Assembly (NCBI RefSeq): GCF_007743815.1
Contig: NZ_CP036265.1
Span: forward strand, 4,533,823-4,597,822
Length of the DNA stretch: 64,000 nt
Reading direction: 5' to 3'
Origin: Alienimonas californiensis
GTDB lineage: Bacteria > Planctomycetota > Planctomycetia > Planctomycetales > Planctomycetaceae
In this document: piece by piece, positions 18,152 to 26,772 of the stretch
How the letters are laid out: each line of letters begins with the position of its first letter
Position numbering within the stretch: the stretch's first letter is position 1
Position numbers and translations under genes: made by a program
The notes under the pieces: model-generated
What the model was told of the DNA's origin: nothing
Seen by the model: only the letters and a program-made list of their open reading frames with translations
Database searches by the model: none

Positions 18152-18268
18152 TTACGGAAGCTCGTCTTCCACGGGCGGGAGAGTGAGCACTTTGACGAGG
18201 CAGTACGCCAACACCACCAGCACCGTGGTGATGGACGTCCCCATGATGATCCAGCCGAGCACGGTCAT
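18152..18268 (-). CDS. 38-residue single-helix membrane peptide, MetS-like small subunit of the NSS transporter
   Basis: Its ATG overlaps the stop of the transporter gene (ATGA), so translation is probably coupled. The peptide has 38 residues: a short N-terminus ([10 protein letters not shown]), one membrane helix (about residues 3-29, rich in V, L, I, T) and an acidic C-terminal tail LPPVEDELP. Small one-helix proteins are known to accompany NSS transporters; MetS supports MetP in the Corynebacterium methionine importer, and short MetS-like peptides are annotated after many bacterial NSS genes. The stop codon TAA is itself the target duplication of the IS. Reconstruction without the IS keeps the same stop, so the peptide is not truncated. 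Confidence 0.75.
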   Translation of the reverse strand: MTVLGWIIMGTSITTVLVVLAYCLVKVLTLPPVEDELP

Positions 18269-19896
18269 GCGATCTCTCCGGTAGCGGTTTTTTGTTCCAG
18301 TTCAGCGGGATCCCAACGCCGGGCGGTCACGCCGATTGTCACGACGATCAGAGCGAGCAGGCCCAGTACGCCCAGCACCGCCCCCAGCGCCGGGCGGTTC
18401 TCCGTTTCTGCGAGAGCAGAGAGCCGGTCCGGCAGATTCTGCACGCAGAACGCCGTGAACACGATCAGCAGGAAGGCCGGGGAGACGTATTTGAGCAAGT
18501 ACTGCACGAAGCGGGGCACCCGGATGTGGGCGCCGACGTGCATCTCCCGCTCGCCCTTCTCGATGCCGAAGGCCCAGCCGTACATCAACACCTGGGCCAG
18601 AGCGAGCACGAACAAGGCGAAGGTGCCGATCCAGAAGTCGACAGTATCCAGCACCATCAGCCCCTCGGAGAAGAAGGCGATCGTGCCGGTGCCGAGGATG
18701 CCAAGCACGAGCAGCACCGCGACCGCCCCGTTGCGGCCGATCTGCAACGCTTCCTCCAGGAAGGCGAACACCGGGTTCAGCATGCTCACGCTGCTGGTCA
18801 CCGCGGCGAGGAACAGCATCGTGAACCAGGCGAATCCGAACCACTGGCCGCCGGGCATCTGAGCGAAGACGTTCGGCAGCGCGTTGAACCCGAGGCCGAA
18901 CGTGCTGAGCGTCCCGGCCGACACGCCCAGAAAAATGAACGCCGCCGGGAGGGTGATCATCCCGCCGAGGCAGACCTCGAAGAACTCATTCATGCTGCTG
19001 GCCGTCAGACCGGACAGGGCCACGTCGTCCCGACGCTTCATGTAGCTGGAGTAGTTGATGACCACGCCGAAGCCGACGGACAGGCTGAAGAAGATCTGTC
19101 CCGCCGCCGCGAGCCACGTTTCGCCGTTGAGCAGCGCCTTGAAGTCCGGGTTCCACATGAAGCCGAGCCCGGCCTCCACGTCTCGCTCCGGTGCGTCGGC
19201 GACCGGGGCCCCCAACGTCATCACCCGGATCAGCACGATCACCGCCAGCACGACCATCGCCGGGATCGCGATTTTGCAGAACGTCTCGATGCCCTTGTCG
19301 ACGCCGCGCCAGATCAGGAAGAAGTTCAGGGCGAAGGTCGCCGCGAGGATGTAGAGCGTCTTGCCGCTGAACAATGCCCCGTTCTCGTTCGCGCCGACGA
19401 ACCCGTTGAAGTGGTCGCCGTAGGCGTCGACGTCGGTCCCGAGGTTCAGATTGCCCATCAGGTAATCGATTGCGTAGCCGAGACACCACGCTTCGATCAG
19501 CACGTAATAGAAGTAGATCGACAGCGGGATCAGTACCGCCAACGCCCCGAGATACTTGGCGAACCTGTTCCGCCACACGCTGGCGTAGATGCCGGGAGCG
19601 CTGTTGAAGCCCTTCAGGCCGCCGTACCGGCCGATCGTCCACTCCACCCAGGCCAGCGGAATGCCCAGGATCAGTAGGGAGATGAAGTAGGGGATCATGA
19701 AGGCCCCCCCGCCGTTCTGGGCCGCCTGCCCGGGGAACCGCAGGAAGTTGCCGAGCCCGACGGCGCTGCCGGCCACGGCGAGGATCACGCCGATCCGGCT
19801 CCCCCAGGCCGCCGCGGGGGAATCCGGCGGCGGGGCGTCGATGGCCTCCGCGTTGTGGGGCGGGGCGGGGGGCACTGCGGAAACGTCGTCGCTCAC
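18265..19896 (-). CDS. Sodium-dependent transporter, neurotransmitter:sodium symporter (NSS/SNF) family
   Basis: 543 residues from the GTG at 19896; the open frame continues upstream but is not protein-like. About twelve membrane helices are visible. The first carries the family's sodium/substrate signature ([21 protein letters not shown], with the unwound G-L-G-N-F-x-R-F-P segment), followed by [15 protein letters not shown], the [16 protein letters not shown] helix 6 region and [16 protein letters not shown] in helix 8. Such LeuT-fold proteins import amino acids or similar compounds with sodium. The substrate cannot be told. Its 3' end is coupled to a MetS-like peptide. The 5' end is 246 bases from divergently transcribed sufR. 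Confidence 0.93.
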   Translation of the reverse strand: MSDDVSAVPPAPPHNAEAIDAPPPDSPAAAWGSRIGVILAVAGSAVGLGNFLRFPGQAAQNGGGAFMIPYFISLLILGIPLAWVEWTIGRYGGLKGFNSAPGIYASVWRNRFAKYLGALAVLIPLSIYFYYVLIEAWCLGYAIDYLMGNLNLGTDVDAYGDHFNGFVGANENGALFSGKTLYILAATFALNFFLIWRGVDKGIETFCKIAIPAMVVLAVIVLIRVMTLGAPVADAPERDVEAGLGFMWNPDFKALLNGETWLAAAGQIFFSLSVGFGVVINYSSYMKRRDDVALSGLTASSMNEFFEVCLGGMITLPAAFIFLGVSAGTLSTFGLGFNALPNVFAQMPGGQWFGFAWFTMLFLAAVTSSVSMLNPVFAFLEEALQIGRNGAVAVLLVLGILGTGTIAFFSEGLMVLDTVDFWIGTFALFVLALAQVLMYGWAFGIEKGEREMHVGAHIRVPRFVQYLLKYVSPAFLLIVFTAFCVQNLPDRLSALAETENRPALGAVLGVLGLLALIVVTIGVTARRWDPAELEQKTATGEIA

Positions 19897-20108
19897 GGAA
19901 AAGCTCAGGGACAGTCGGTCGGGGAAACTCCGGGGCCGGCGGGCGCGATCGGATGCTAGCTGTCGTGGACGCTCATCGAAACCGTCGCTGAAACGGCCGC
20001 CGACGACCCCGCGTTCCCGCGGGGACCCACCGCATCGTCGCGGATTACCTAAGCCGGTGGGATCGCATCTCAATCCCGCCGCATCGATGGCATTTCTCGC
20101 ACCCCCCG

Positions 20109-20136
20109 TTGTTGAAACGTTTCGCCCCCGTACGAT
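20109..20136 (+). promoter_or_regulatory. Predicted sufR/suf operon promoter with internal palindrome
   Basis: A perfect 10-base palindrome GAAACGTTTC (20114-20123) lies between a weak -35-like TTGTTG (20109-20114) and a -10-like TACGAT (20131-20136). The predicted start falls at or next to the GTG of sufR at 20143, so the transcript could be leaderless. A palindrome in the spacer is a classic repressor position; autoregulation by SufR is an inference. It does not match the CAAC-N-GTTG type box described for cyanobacterial SufR. Confidence 0.4.
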
Positions 20137-20142
20137 GGACCT

Positions 20143-20811
20143 GTGAGCGATCCCGTTTCCGCCGCCGACCGCACCCTCCTCGTCCGCCTGAACCGGCGGT
20201 CGCGGGCGGGGATTGAAGAGCTGTGCGACGACCTCGGCGTGACCGCCACCGCGGTGCGTCAGCGTCTCGCCCGGTTGACCGACGCCGGGTTGATCGACCG
20301 CCGCCCCGTCAGTGTCGGTCGCGGCCGGCCTCGTCACCTTTACGGTCTCACGCCGGACGGACGGCGGGCTCTCGGCTCTAACTATCAGGAGCTGGCGGAC
20401 GCGATGTGGTCGGCGCTGTCGGAGGTGGAGGACGAGAAGGTTCGCGCGTTCCTGTTCGGCCGTCTGCAGGACACCCTCGTCTCCCGTTACGGCGGCGACT
20501 CCGCGGGGGAGGGTGAGTTGCTCCAGCGACTCGCGGGGCTCCGCGACGCCTTAGAGGTGCACGGGTTCACCGTCGAAATCGACGACAGCGGTCCGCTGCC
20601 GATCCTGCGCGAGCACCACTGTCCGTACCTCGACATCTCCGAGGACGATCCGCAGATCTGCGAGTTGGAACAGCGCGTCTTTGAGCGCGTGTTGGGCACC
20701 GGCGTGTCGTTGACCCGCTGCTGCCGGGACGGCGACTCCTGCTGCGAGTTCACGCCTGAAGGCCCCGCCCTGACCCATCTGTCCCCGGCGAATGCGGGGG
20801 TGACGCCATGA
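20143..20811 (+). CDS. sufR: SufR-like Fe-S cluster-sensing transcriptional regulator
   Basis: 222 residues from a GTG. The N-terminal winged helix (about 8-75) shows [28 protein letters not shown] and the wing [12 protein letters not shown], as in the DeoR/ArsR-like SufR family. The C-terminal part carries cysteines Cys160 and Cys173 (spacing x12, as in SufR) followed by Cys193-Cys194 and Cys200-Cys201, fit to ligate a Fe-S cluster. SufR proteins repress suf operons when holding a cluster. It is the first gene of the suf operon; its stop overlaps the nuoB start (ATGA). A palindrome in its own promoter suggests autoregulation. Confidence 0.88.
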   Translation: MSDPVSAADRTLLVRLNRRSRAGIEELCDDLGVTATAVRQRLARLTDAGLIDRRPVSVGRGRPRHLYGLTPDGRRALGSNYQELADAMWSALSEVEDEKVRAFLFGRLQDTLVSRYGGDSAGEGELLQRLAGLRDALEVHGFTVEIDDSGPLPILREHHCPYLDISEDDPQICELEQRVFERVLGTGVSLTRCCRDGDSCCEFTPEGPALTHLSPANAGVTP

Positions 20812-21485
20812 GTCTCGCCGCTGTTCCCGCCGCTGCGTTCGCCGATGATCCCGGCGTCACGTTCGCCGAACGCGCCCCGACCTCCCAGCCCGCCGACGGC
20901 GGGTGGCTGGAGGGGCGGTTCGAGGAGAACGTCGTTCTCACAACGCTGTCGCAGGCCCTCAACTGGGGGCAGGCGAACGCGATTTGGCCGATGACCTTCG
21001 GCATCGCGTGCTGCGCGATGGAGATGATGGCGATCGGCGGTCCGCGGGTGGACCTCGAACGCTTCGGTTGCGGGGCCTTCCGGGCCTCGCCCCGACAGGC
21101 CGACCTGATGATCGTCGCCGGCACGGTGACGCACAAAATGGCGTCGCGCTTGCGTCGGCTCTACGAGCAGATGCCCGAACCGAAATACGTGTTGGCGATG
21201 GGCGCCTGCACGGTCGGCGGCGGTCCGTACTTCAAGCACGGTTATCACGTCGTCAAAGGCGTCGATCTGGTGGTGCCGGTGGACGTGTACGTCCCCGGCT
21301 GTCCGCCTCGGCCCGAAGCGCTGCTGGAAGGCATCCTGCGGCTTCAGGACCGGATCAACGCCCGCACCCTCGCCCGCCGGTCAGGAGAGACCGGCGAGCG
21401 CCTCCCTATTCCGCATCATACCGGTCGCGTCGCCCTGCCCGTGTTGGCCGGCGAATCCGTGACCGTTCGGCCGCTGGCCGTCTGA
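20808..21485 (+). CDS. nuoB: NuoB-like NADH-quinone oxidoreductase subunit B (orphan, within suf operon)
   Basis: 225 residues. It matches NuoB/PSST, the complex I subunit that holds the terminal 4Fe-4S cluster N2: [11 protein letters not shown] (two adjacent Cys), [45 protein letters not shown] (third Cys) and [15 protein letters not shown] (fourth Cys). All four ligands are present. It has an N-terminal extension of about 35 residues and a C-terminal extension of about 40 residues beyond the core. It starts by ATGA overlap with sufR and is followed 71 bases later by sufC. No other complex I gene is in the window, so it is either a displaced complex I gene or a NuoB paralogue. Confidence 0.9.
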   Translation: MSLAAVPAAAFADDPGVTFAERAPTSQPADGGWLEGRFEENVVLTTLSQALNWGQANAIWPMTFGIACCAMEMMAIGGPRVDLERFGCGAFRASPRQADLMIVAGTVTHKMASRLRRLYEQMPEPKYVLAMGACTVGGGPYFKHGYHVVKGVDLVVPVDVYVPGCPPRPEALLEGILRLQDRINARTLARRSGETGERLPIPHHTGRVALPVLAGESVTVRPLAV

Positions 21486-21556
21486 CGCGTATTTCCTTCC
21501 TCCAGTGTTCCGGCCGGACGTTCGCGTCCGGTCTCACGGCGAGTCTATCGAGCGCG

Positions 21557-22384
21557 ATGAGTACCCTTCAAATCACCGATCTGCACGTCTCCGTCGGCGA
21601 CACGCCGATCCTGCGCGGCGTGAACCTCACGCTCAACAGCGCGGAGGTCCACGCCCTGATGGGGCCGAACGGCAGCGGCAAAAGCACCCTCGCCTACGCC
21701 CTGGCCGGCCATCCCGGCTACACGGTGACCTCCGGCAGCGTCACGCTCGACGGAGAAGAGGTCGTCGGGATGGAAGCCGATCAGCGGGCCCGCAAGGGGC
21801 TGTACCTCGCCTTCCAGTACCCGGTGACGATTCCCGGCGTGAAGGTGGCCGACTTCCTGCGGCACGCCGTCTCTAACGTCCGCAACCCGGACCGCAAGGA
21901 GGGCGGGGAACTGATCTCCATGCGGGAGTACCGCCGCGAACTTTACGAGCGGATGGACGAGTTGAGCGTCGACCGCGCCTTCGCCCGCCGCTACCTCAAC
22001 GAGGGCTTCAGCGGCGGGGAGAAGAAGCGGATGGAAATCCTCCAGATGGCGATGCTCCGGCCGCGTTTCGCCTTCCTCGACGAGACCGACAGCGGCCTGG
22101 ACACCGACGCGGTGAACGTGGTCTCCGAGGGCGTCGCCAAGCTGGCCGCGGAGCAGAAGATGGGCGTCCTCATCATCACGCACCACGATCGCCTGCTGCA
22201 CTACAACACGCCGGATCACACCCACGTGATGCTGGGCGGGAAGATCGTCGAGAGCGGCGGCGCCGACCTCGCCGCGGAACTGTACACGGACGGCTACGCC
22301 GGCGTTCGCGATCGTCACCCGGAAGTCGCCGCCGAGGCGGACGCCCGCCGCGAGGCCGCCCCTCCGGAATTGGTGGGGGCCTGA
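21557..22384 (+). CDS. sufC: Fe-S cluster assembly ATPase SufC
   Basis: 275 residues from the ATG at 21557. SufC is the ABC-type ATPase that drives rearrangement of the SufB-SufD scaffold. Motifs: Walker A GPNGSGKST, Q-loop LAFQYPVTIPGV, signature FSGGEKKRMEI, Walker B FAFLDETDSGLD and the H-loop IITHHDR, all as in SufC. It carries a short C-terminal extension rich in Ala, Glu and Arg (about residues 250-275). It lies 71 bases after nuoB and 90 bases before sufB. Confidence 0.97.
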   Translation: MSTLQITDLHVSVGDTPILRGVNLTLNSAEVHALMGPNGSGKSTLAYALAGHPGYTVTSGSVTLDGEEVVGMEADQRARKGLYLAFQYPVTIPGVKVADFLRHAVSNVRNPDRKEGGELISMREYRRELYERMDELSVDRAFARRYLNEGFSGGEKKRMEILQMAMLRPRFAFLDETDSGLDTDAVNVVSEGVAKLAAEQKMGVLIITHHDRLLHYNTPDHTHVMLGGKIVESGGADLAAELYTDGYAGVRDRHPEVAAEADARREAAPPELVGA

Positions 22385-22474
22385 ACGCCGGGGGCGTCCG
22401 TCCCGCGGCCCGCGTGACCTTCGCCCCGTTCCTGCGGTTAGTCCTTCCCACGACCTCCCTATCTCCACACTGCT

Positions 22475-23935
22475 ATGCCCGCCACCCTCGACACCCCGCC
22501 GAACGCCGGCGCCCGCGACTTCGAATCCCCAGTCGCCGATCGGCCGGACGTGGACCTCGGCAACTATCGCTTCGGCTTCCACGACCAGACCGACACGTAC
22601 GCCTTCAAGTCCCGCAAGGGCCTGGACAGGGAGATCGTCGCGCAGATCTCGGAGATGAAGGGCGAACCCGCCTGGATGCGGGACTACCGGCTCGACAGCC
22701 TCGCGCTGTTCGAGAAGCGGCCCATGCCCACCTGGGGCGGCAAGCTGGGTGACATCAACTACCAGGACATCTTCTACTACATGAAGGCCAGCAGCGGGCA
22801 GGAGCGCAGCTGGGACGACGTGCCGGAGGACATCCGTAAGACCTACGAGAAGCTCGGTATCCCCGAGGCGGAGCAGAAGTATCTCTCCGGCGTGAAGGCC
22901 CAGTACGAGAGCGAAGTTGTCTACGGCTCGCTCCAGCAGGACCTCGTCGATCAGGGCGTGATCTTCACGGACACCGACAGCGCCCTGCGGGAGCACGAAG
23001 ATCTGTTCCGCGAGTACTGGGCGACGGTGATCCCCGCGGACGATAACAAGTTCAGTGCTCTGAACAGCGCCGTCTGGAGCGGCGGGAGCTTTATCTACGT
23101 CCCGAAGGGCGTGCAGATTAAGTTCCCGCTCCAGGCCTATTTCCGCATCAACAGCGAGAATATGGGCCAGTTCGAGCGGACCCTGATCATCGTCGACGAG
23201 GGGGCGAACATCCATTACGTCGAAGGCTGCACGGCCCCGACGTACAGCTCCAACTCGCTGCACAGCGCCGTGGTGGAGATCGTCGTCAAGAAAGAGGGCC
23301 GTTGCCGGTATTCGACCATTCAGAACTGGTCGAACAACGTCTACAACCTCGTCACGAAGCGGGCCCACGTGTACGGCGACGCGACGATGGAGTGGGTCGA
23401 CGGCAACCTCGGCTCGCGACTGACGATGAAGTATCCGGCCTGCCACCTGCTGGAGGAGGGCGCTCGCGGGGAGACGCTGTCGATCGCCTTCGCCGGCCCC
23501 GGCCAGCACCAAGACGCCGGCGCCAAGATGGTGCACGCCGCCCCGAATACCTCCAGCCGGATCATCTCCAAGTCCCTCAGCAAGGACGGCGGCCGCGCCT
23601 CCTACCGCGGGCTGGTGAAGATCATGGACGGGGCGACCGGCTCCAAGAGCAACGTCGTCTGCGACGCGCTGATCCTCGACCCGCAGAGCAAGTCCGACAC
23701 CTACCCGTACATCGAGTGCGAGGAGGCGGACGTCTCGCTGGAGCACGAGGCCAGCGTCTCCAAGATCGCCGAGGATCAGCTGTTCTATCTGATGAGCCGC
23801 GGCCTTTCCGAGGCCGAGGCCAGCGGGATGATCGTCACGGGCTTCATCGAGCCGCTCGTCAAGGAGCTGCCGATGGAGTATGCGGTCGAGATGAACCGCC
23901 TGATCGAACTGCAGATGGAAGGCAGCGTGGGCTGA
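22475..23935 (+). CDS. sufB: Fe-S cluster scaffold protein SufB
   Basis: 486 residues, the usual SufB length. It forms the SufBC2D complex on which clusters are built. Visible landmarks: [59 protein letters not shown], the Cys in [10 protein letters not shown] (equivalent to the catalytic Cys405 of E. coli), [19 protein letters not shown] with the conserved Glu, and the C-terminal [14 protein letters not shown]. The gene lies between sufC and a Uma2-family gene; sufD follows after that insertion. Confidence 0.97.
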   Translation: MPATLDTPPNAGARDFESPVADRPDVDLGNYRFGFHDQTDTYAFKSRKGLDREIVAQISEMKGEPAWMRDYRLDSLALFEKRPMPTWGGKLGDINYQDIFYYMKASSGQERSWDDVPEDIRKTYEKLGIPEAEQKYLSGVKAQYESEVVYGSLQQDLVDQGVIFTDTDSALREHEDLFREYWATVIPADDNKFSALNSAVWSGGSFIYVPKGVQIKFPLQAYFRINSENMGQFERTLIIVDEGANIHYVEGCTAPTYSSNSLHSAVVEIVVKKEGRCRYSTIQNWSNNVYNLVTKRAHVYGDATMEWVDGNLGSRLTMKYPACHLLEEGARGETLSIAFAGPGQHQDAGAKMVHAAPNTSSRIISKSLSKDGGRASYRGLVKIMDGATGSKSNVVCDALILDPQSKSDTYPYIECEEADVSLEHEASVSKIAEDQLFYLMSRGLSEAEASGMIVTGFIEPLVKELPMEYAVEMNRLIELQMEGSVG

Positions 23936-23968
23936 GGCGGTCCGCCGCGTCCGAGACCAGGAGCCGCC

Positions 23969-24652
23969 GTGAGCGCCGACCCGTCCGACATTCCCATGTA
24001 CACCCGCGAGGAGTATCTCGAGTTCGAGCGAGACGCTCTGACGAAGCACGAGTTCTACCGCGGTCGCATTCGCGCCATGAGCGGCGCGAACGCTCCGCAC
24101 GTGCTGATCTCGGGGAACGTGCTTCGCCACCTCGGGAACACTCTCCGAAGGGCCGGCGGCGGCGGGTGCTACGTGTTCAATTCGGACATGCGGATCCACT
24201 GTCCCGACGGTCGCGACACCTACCCGGACCTGTCGGTGTGCTGCGGCGAACCCGATTATTTTCGGTACCGCGGCACCGACACGCTCCGCAATCCGGAGGC
24301 GATCGTCGAAGTGCTGTCGAAGTCGACCGCGGACGAGGATCGCGGGCCGAAGTTCGCCAGTTACCGACAGATCCCGTCCCTGCGGGAATATTTACTGCTC
24401 GCCTACACCCACCGGGCGGCCGAGCGATATGTGAGAACCGAGACCGGCTGGATTTACGCCTCGTTCCGACCGCTGGACGGCGACGACCGATTCCCGCTGC
24501 TTTCCACTGAAATTGCGTTCGACGACGCCTACGCCCTGACGGGCCTGCCGGACGAGCCGCCCGGACCGTTCCGACTGGTGCGGGCCGAGGACGAACCCAG
24601 ACACGAACCGCCCGCCGAGATCGGCGACGAAGAAGCGAGTTGCGACTTATGA
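23969..24652 (+). CDS. Uma2-family (DUF820) nuclease-like protein inserted between sufB and sufD
   Basis: 227 residues from a GTG. The Uma2 core is YTREEYLEFERDALTKHEFYRG (seen in parts), a conserved Asp in YPDLSV, a conserved Glu in PEAIVEVLSKST and a Lys in GPKFASYRQIPSLREYLLLA, the order expected for a PD-(D/E)XK-like site. The last 30 residues are acidic and Pro-rich and probably disordered. It starts 33 bases after sufB and its stop overlaps the sufD start (ATGA), so it must be translated with the suf mRNA. Its role there is unknown; Uma2 genes are abundant passengers in planctomycete genomes. Confidence 0.85.
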   Translation: MSADPSDIPMYTREEYLEFERDALTKHEFYRGRIRAMSGANAPHVLISGNVLRHLGNTLRRAGGGGCYVFNSDMRIHCPDGRDTYPDLSVCCGEPDYFRYRGTDTLRNPEAIVEVLSKSTADEDRGPKFASYRQIPSLREYLLLAYTHRAAERYVRTETGWIYASFRPLDGDDRFPLLSTEIAFDDAYALTGLPDEPPGPFRLVRAEDEPRHEPPAEIGDEEASCDL

Positions 24653-25971
24653 AAACCGCCCTAACTGCCGTTTCCGCCCCCGCCACGTTCGACGCCGAGG
24701 CGTTTGAGCGGTTTCTCGAATCACGCACCGAGCCCGCCTGGGTGACGGAGCGGCGGCGGGAAGCCTTCGCGGAGTACCTCGCCCACCTCGCCGTGCCGGA
24801 TCCGGCCGAGGAGTACCGGCGGGTCGAACTGCGGTTCCTGCGGCCCGAGAAGTTTGCGATCGCCGAGTCCGGAACCGCGCCGGAGGAGTTCGTCGGCGGG
24901 ATGACCGACGCTGCCGGCTTCGGCGGCCGTGCGGTGCACGCGGACGGGGCGGCCTCGCATGTTGAGTTGTCCGACGAGGCGAAGCAGGCCGGCGTGGTGT
25001 TCGGTTGCCTCTCGGACCTCGTCAACACGCACGGCGATCTGCTCGAACCGTACCTGATGACCAAGGGCGTCAGTGCGGAGGCAGACCGTTTCGCCGCCTG
25101 GCACGGCGCCTTCTGGACCGGCGGCACCGTGCTATACGTGCCGCGGAACGTGTCGCTCAAACAGCCGCTGCACAGCCTGATCGGGTTGAGCGGCGAAGGG
25201 AAATGCGACCTCTCCCACACGCTGGTGATTCTTGAGGACGGCGCCAACGCGGCCCTGCTGGAAGAAACCGCCAGCCTCGGCGACGGTGCCGGTCTGCACG
25301 TCGGGGCCGTGGAGCTGTTCGTCGGCGACGGGGCGAACCTGCGGTACGCCCAACTCCAGAACTGGAATACCAACACGCTGCACTTCGCCCACCAGTGCGG
25401 CCGCGTCGGCCGGGACGGCCTGCTCCAGTGGACCGTCGGCGGCCTCGGCGCGAAGCTCGCCCACGTGCACCAGGACGTGATGCTGGACGGCCGCGGCGCC
25501 CGTGGGGAAGTGAACGGCGTCACGTTCTCAACCGGCCGTCAAAACCTCTCGTACTACACGCAGCAGGCCCACAACGCCCCGGACACCGACAGCGACCTGC
25601 TGTATAAGACGGTGCTCCGCGATAAATCGAAGGTCGTCTGGCGGGGCATGATTCGGGTCGAGGAGATCGCCCAGCGGACCGACGGTTATCAGCGCTGCGA
25701 TTCGCTGATGCTCTCCGCAGACGCCCGCAGCGACAGCATCCCCGGGCTGGAGATCGAGGCGGACGACGTCCGCTGCACCCACGGCGCCACGACCGGCCGG
25801 GTGGACCAGGAACAGCTCTTTTATTGCCGCAGCCGCGGGCTGATGGAGTCGGAGGCGATGCACATGATCGTCGCCGGCTTCTTCGAGCAGGTGCTGGACC
25901 GCGTGAACGTGGAACCCGTTCGCCGAGCCCTCGCGGCCGCCACGGAGCGTAAGCTGGGCATCGGCGACTAA
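24649..25971 (+). CDS. sufD: Fe-S cluster assembly protein SufD
   Basis: 440 residues from the ATG at 24649 (overlapping the Uma2 stop). SufD pairs with SufB in the scaffold complex and helps iron entry. Features: an N-terminal helical region with EAFERFLESRTEPAW, the beta-helix core (VLYVPRNVSLKQPLHSL, LVILEDGANAALLEE, HVHQDVMLDGRGA) and the C-terminal ADDVRCTHGATTG, whose His corresponds to the functionally important His360 of E. coli SufD, then QLFYCRSRGL. No sufS or sufU/sufE lies in this window, so the sulfur donor is encoded elsewhere. Confidence 0.96.
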   Translation: MKTALTAVSAPATFDAEAFERFLESRTEPAWVTERRREAFAEYLAHLAVPDPAEEYRRVELRFLRPEKFAIAESGTAPEEFVGGMTDAAGFGGRAVHADGAASHVELSDEAKQAGVVFGCLSDLVNTHGDLLEPYLMTKGVSAEADRFAAWHGAFWTGGTVLYVPRNVSLKQPLHSLIGLSGEGKCDLSHTLVILEDGANAALLEETASLGDGAGLHVGAVELFVGDGANLRYAQLQNWNTNTLHFAHQCGRVGRDGLLQWTVGGLGAKLAHVHQDVMLDGRGARGEVNGVTFSTGRQNLSYYTQQAHNAPDTDSDLLYKTVLRDKSKVVWRGMIRVEEIAQRTDGYQRCDSLMLSADARSDSIPGLEIEADDVRCTHGATTGRVDQEQLFYCRSRGLMESEAMHMIVAGFFEQVLDRVNVEPVRRALAAATERKLGIGD

Positions 25972-26023
25972 GCCGCCCGCCCGCTCGTTCTCCCCTCCAT
26001 TGACCCCAGCCCGCTTCGCTCCG

Positions 26024-26332
26024 ATGCCCGCCGAATCCGAACTCGTCGACGCCCTCAAAGAGGTCATCGATCCTGAATTGATGGTCAATATCGTCGATCT
26101 GGGCCTCGTCTACGAGGTGACCCCGCCGACGGAGGAGGGGGGCGAGGCAAAGGTCTCCATGACGCTCACGAGCCCGGCCTGCCCGGCCGGCCCGCAGATC
26201 ATGCAGAACGCGAAAGCGGCTGTGGAGCGCGTGGAAGGCGTTGGCGAATGCGACGTGACGCTGACGATGGATCCGCCGTGGTCGCCGGAGCGGATGACCG
26301 AAGACGCCCGCGATCAGCTCGGGATCTTCTGA
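26024..26332 (+). CDS. DUF59/MIP18-family (SufT/PaaD-like) Fe-S maturation protein
   Basis: 102 residues from the ATG at 26024; a TTG 24 bases upstream is possible. The protein shows the compact DUF59 fold: ELVDALKEVIDPELMVNIVDLGLVYEV, SMTLTSPACPAGPQI with the conserved Cys, and VTLTMDPPWSPERM. Members such as SufT in Gram-positive bacteria help mature Fe-S proteins. It lies 52 bases after sufD on the same strand, which fits an accessory role in the same operon. Confidence 0.9.
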   Translation: MPAESELVDALKEVIDPELMVNIVDLGLVYEVTPPTEEGGEAKVSMTLTSPACPAGPQIMQNAKAAVERVEGVGECDVTLTMDPPWSPERMTEDARDQLGIF

Positions 26333-26772
26333 TCCGGAACGGTCTCCGTGGGGCTGACGACACGTCCCGTCGCCTGTGTCGCGGTTCTGTCCTCGACGGC
26401 CCGGTCCGCCCGGTGCGGAGCCGCGACAACTCCTCGCGTGTACGGCTGTTCCCCGAGGAAATCTGTCGCCGGCTCCGTCCCTCGTCAGATCTTCACACCT
26501 GCCGGGGACTTGTGACGGCGGCACGGGGATCGCTACGAGCGGAACGTTCCGCGCGATGCGAAAAATCGGTCTTCCGCAGGCTGTTTCGACACGCCGCGTC
26601 ACGCTACTCCTCTTGCCATGTCGGGCAGCGCCGAGCCCGACGATGGACCCGCCCGCGAACCCGCCGCCGAACGCCCGTGCCGCCCGCTCACGCGTCTCAG
26701 TCCTCCCCCACCTCGGCGTCCTCCAGCACTGCGTCCGCCAACGCGACCGCGGATCCGCGACTTTCGGGTCTG
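26333..26772. other. 440-base region before the sugar isomerase
   Basis: No convincing gene or RNA. The isomerase frame remains open through it, so an earlier start (GTG at 26677 or 26512) is possible, but the translated part is a Ser/Thr/Ala/Arg-rich, family-unlike stretch. No promoter or terminator was recognised. Confidence 0.35.

Noticed and set aside
26248-26772. Upstream extension of the sugar isomerase frame
   Set aside because: The frame is open but overlaps the SufT-like gene in another frame and translates to Arg/Ser/Thr-rich low complexity; no barrel sequence before residue 1 at 26773.
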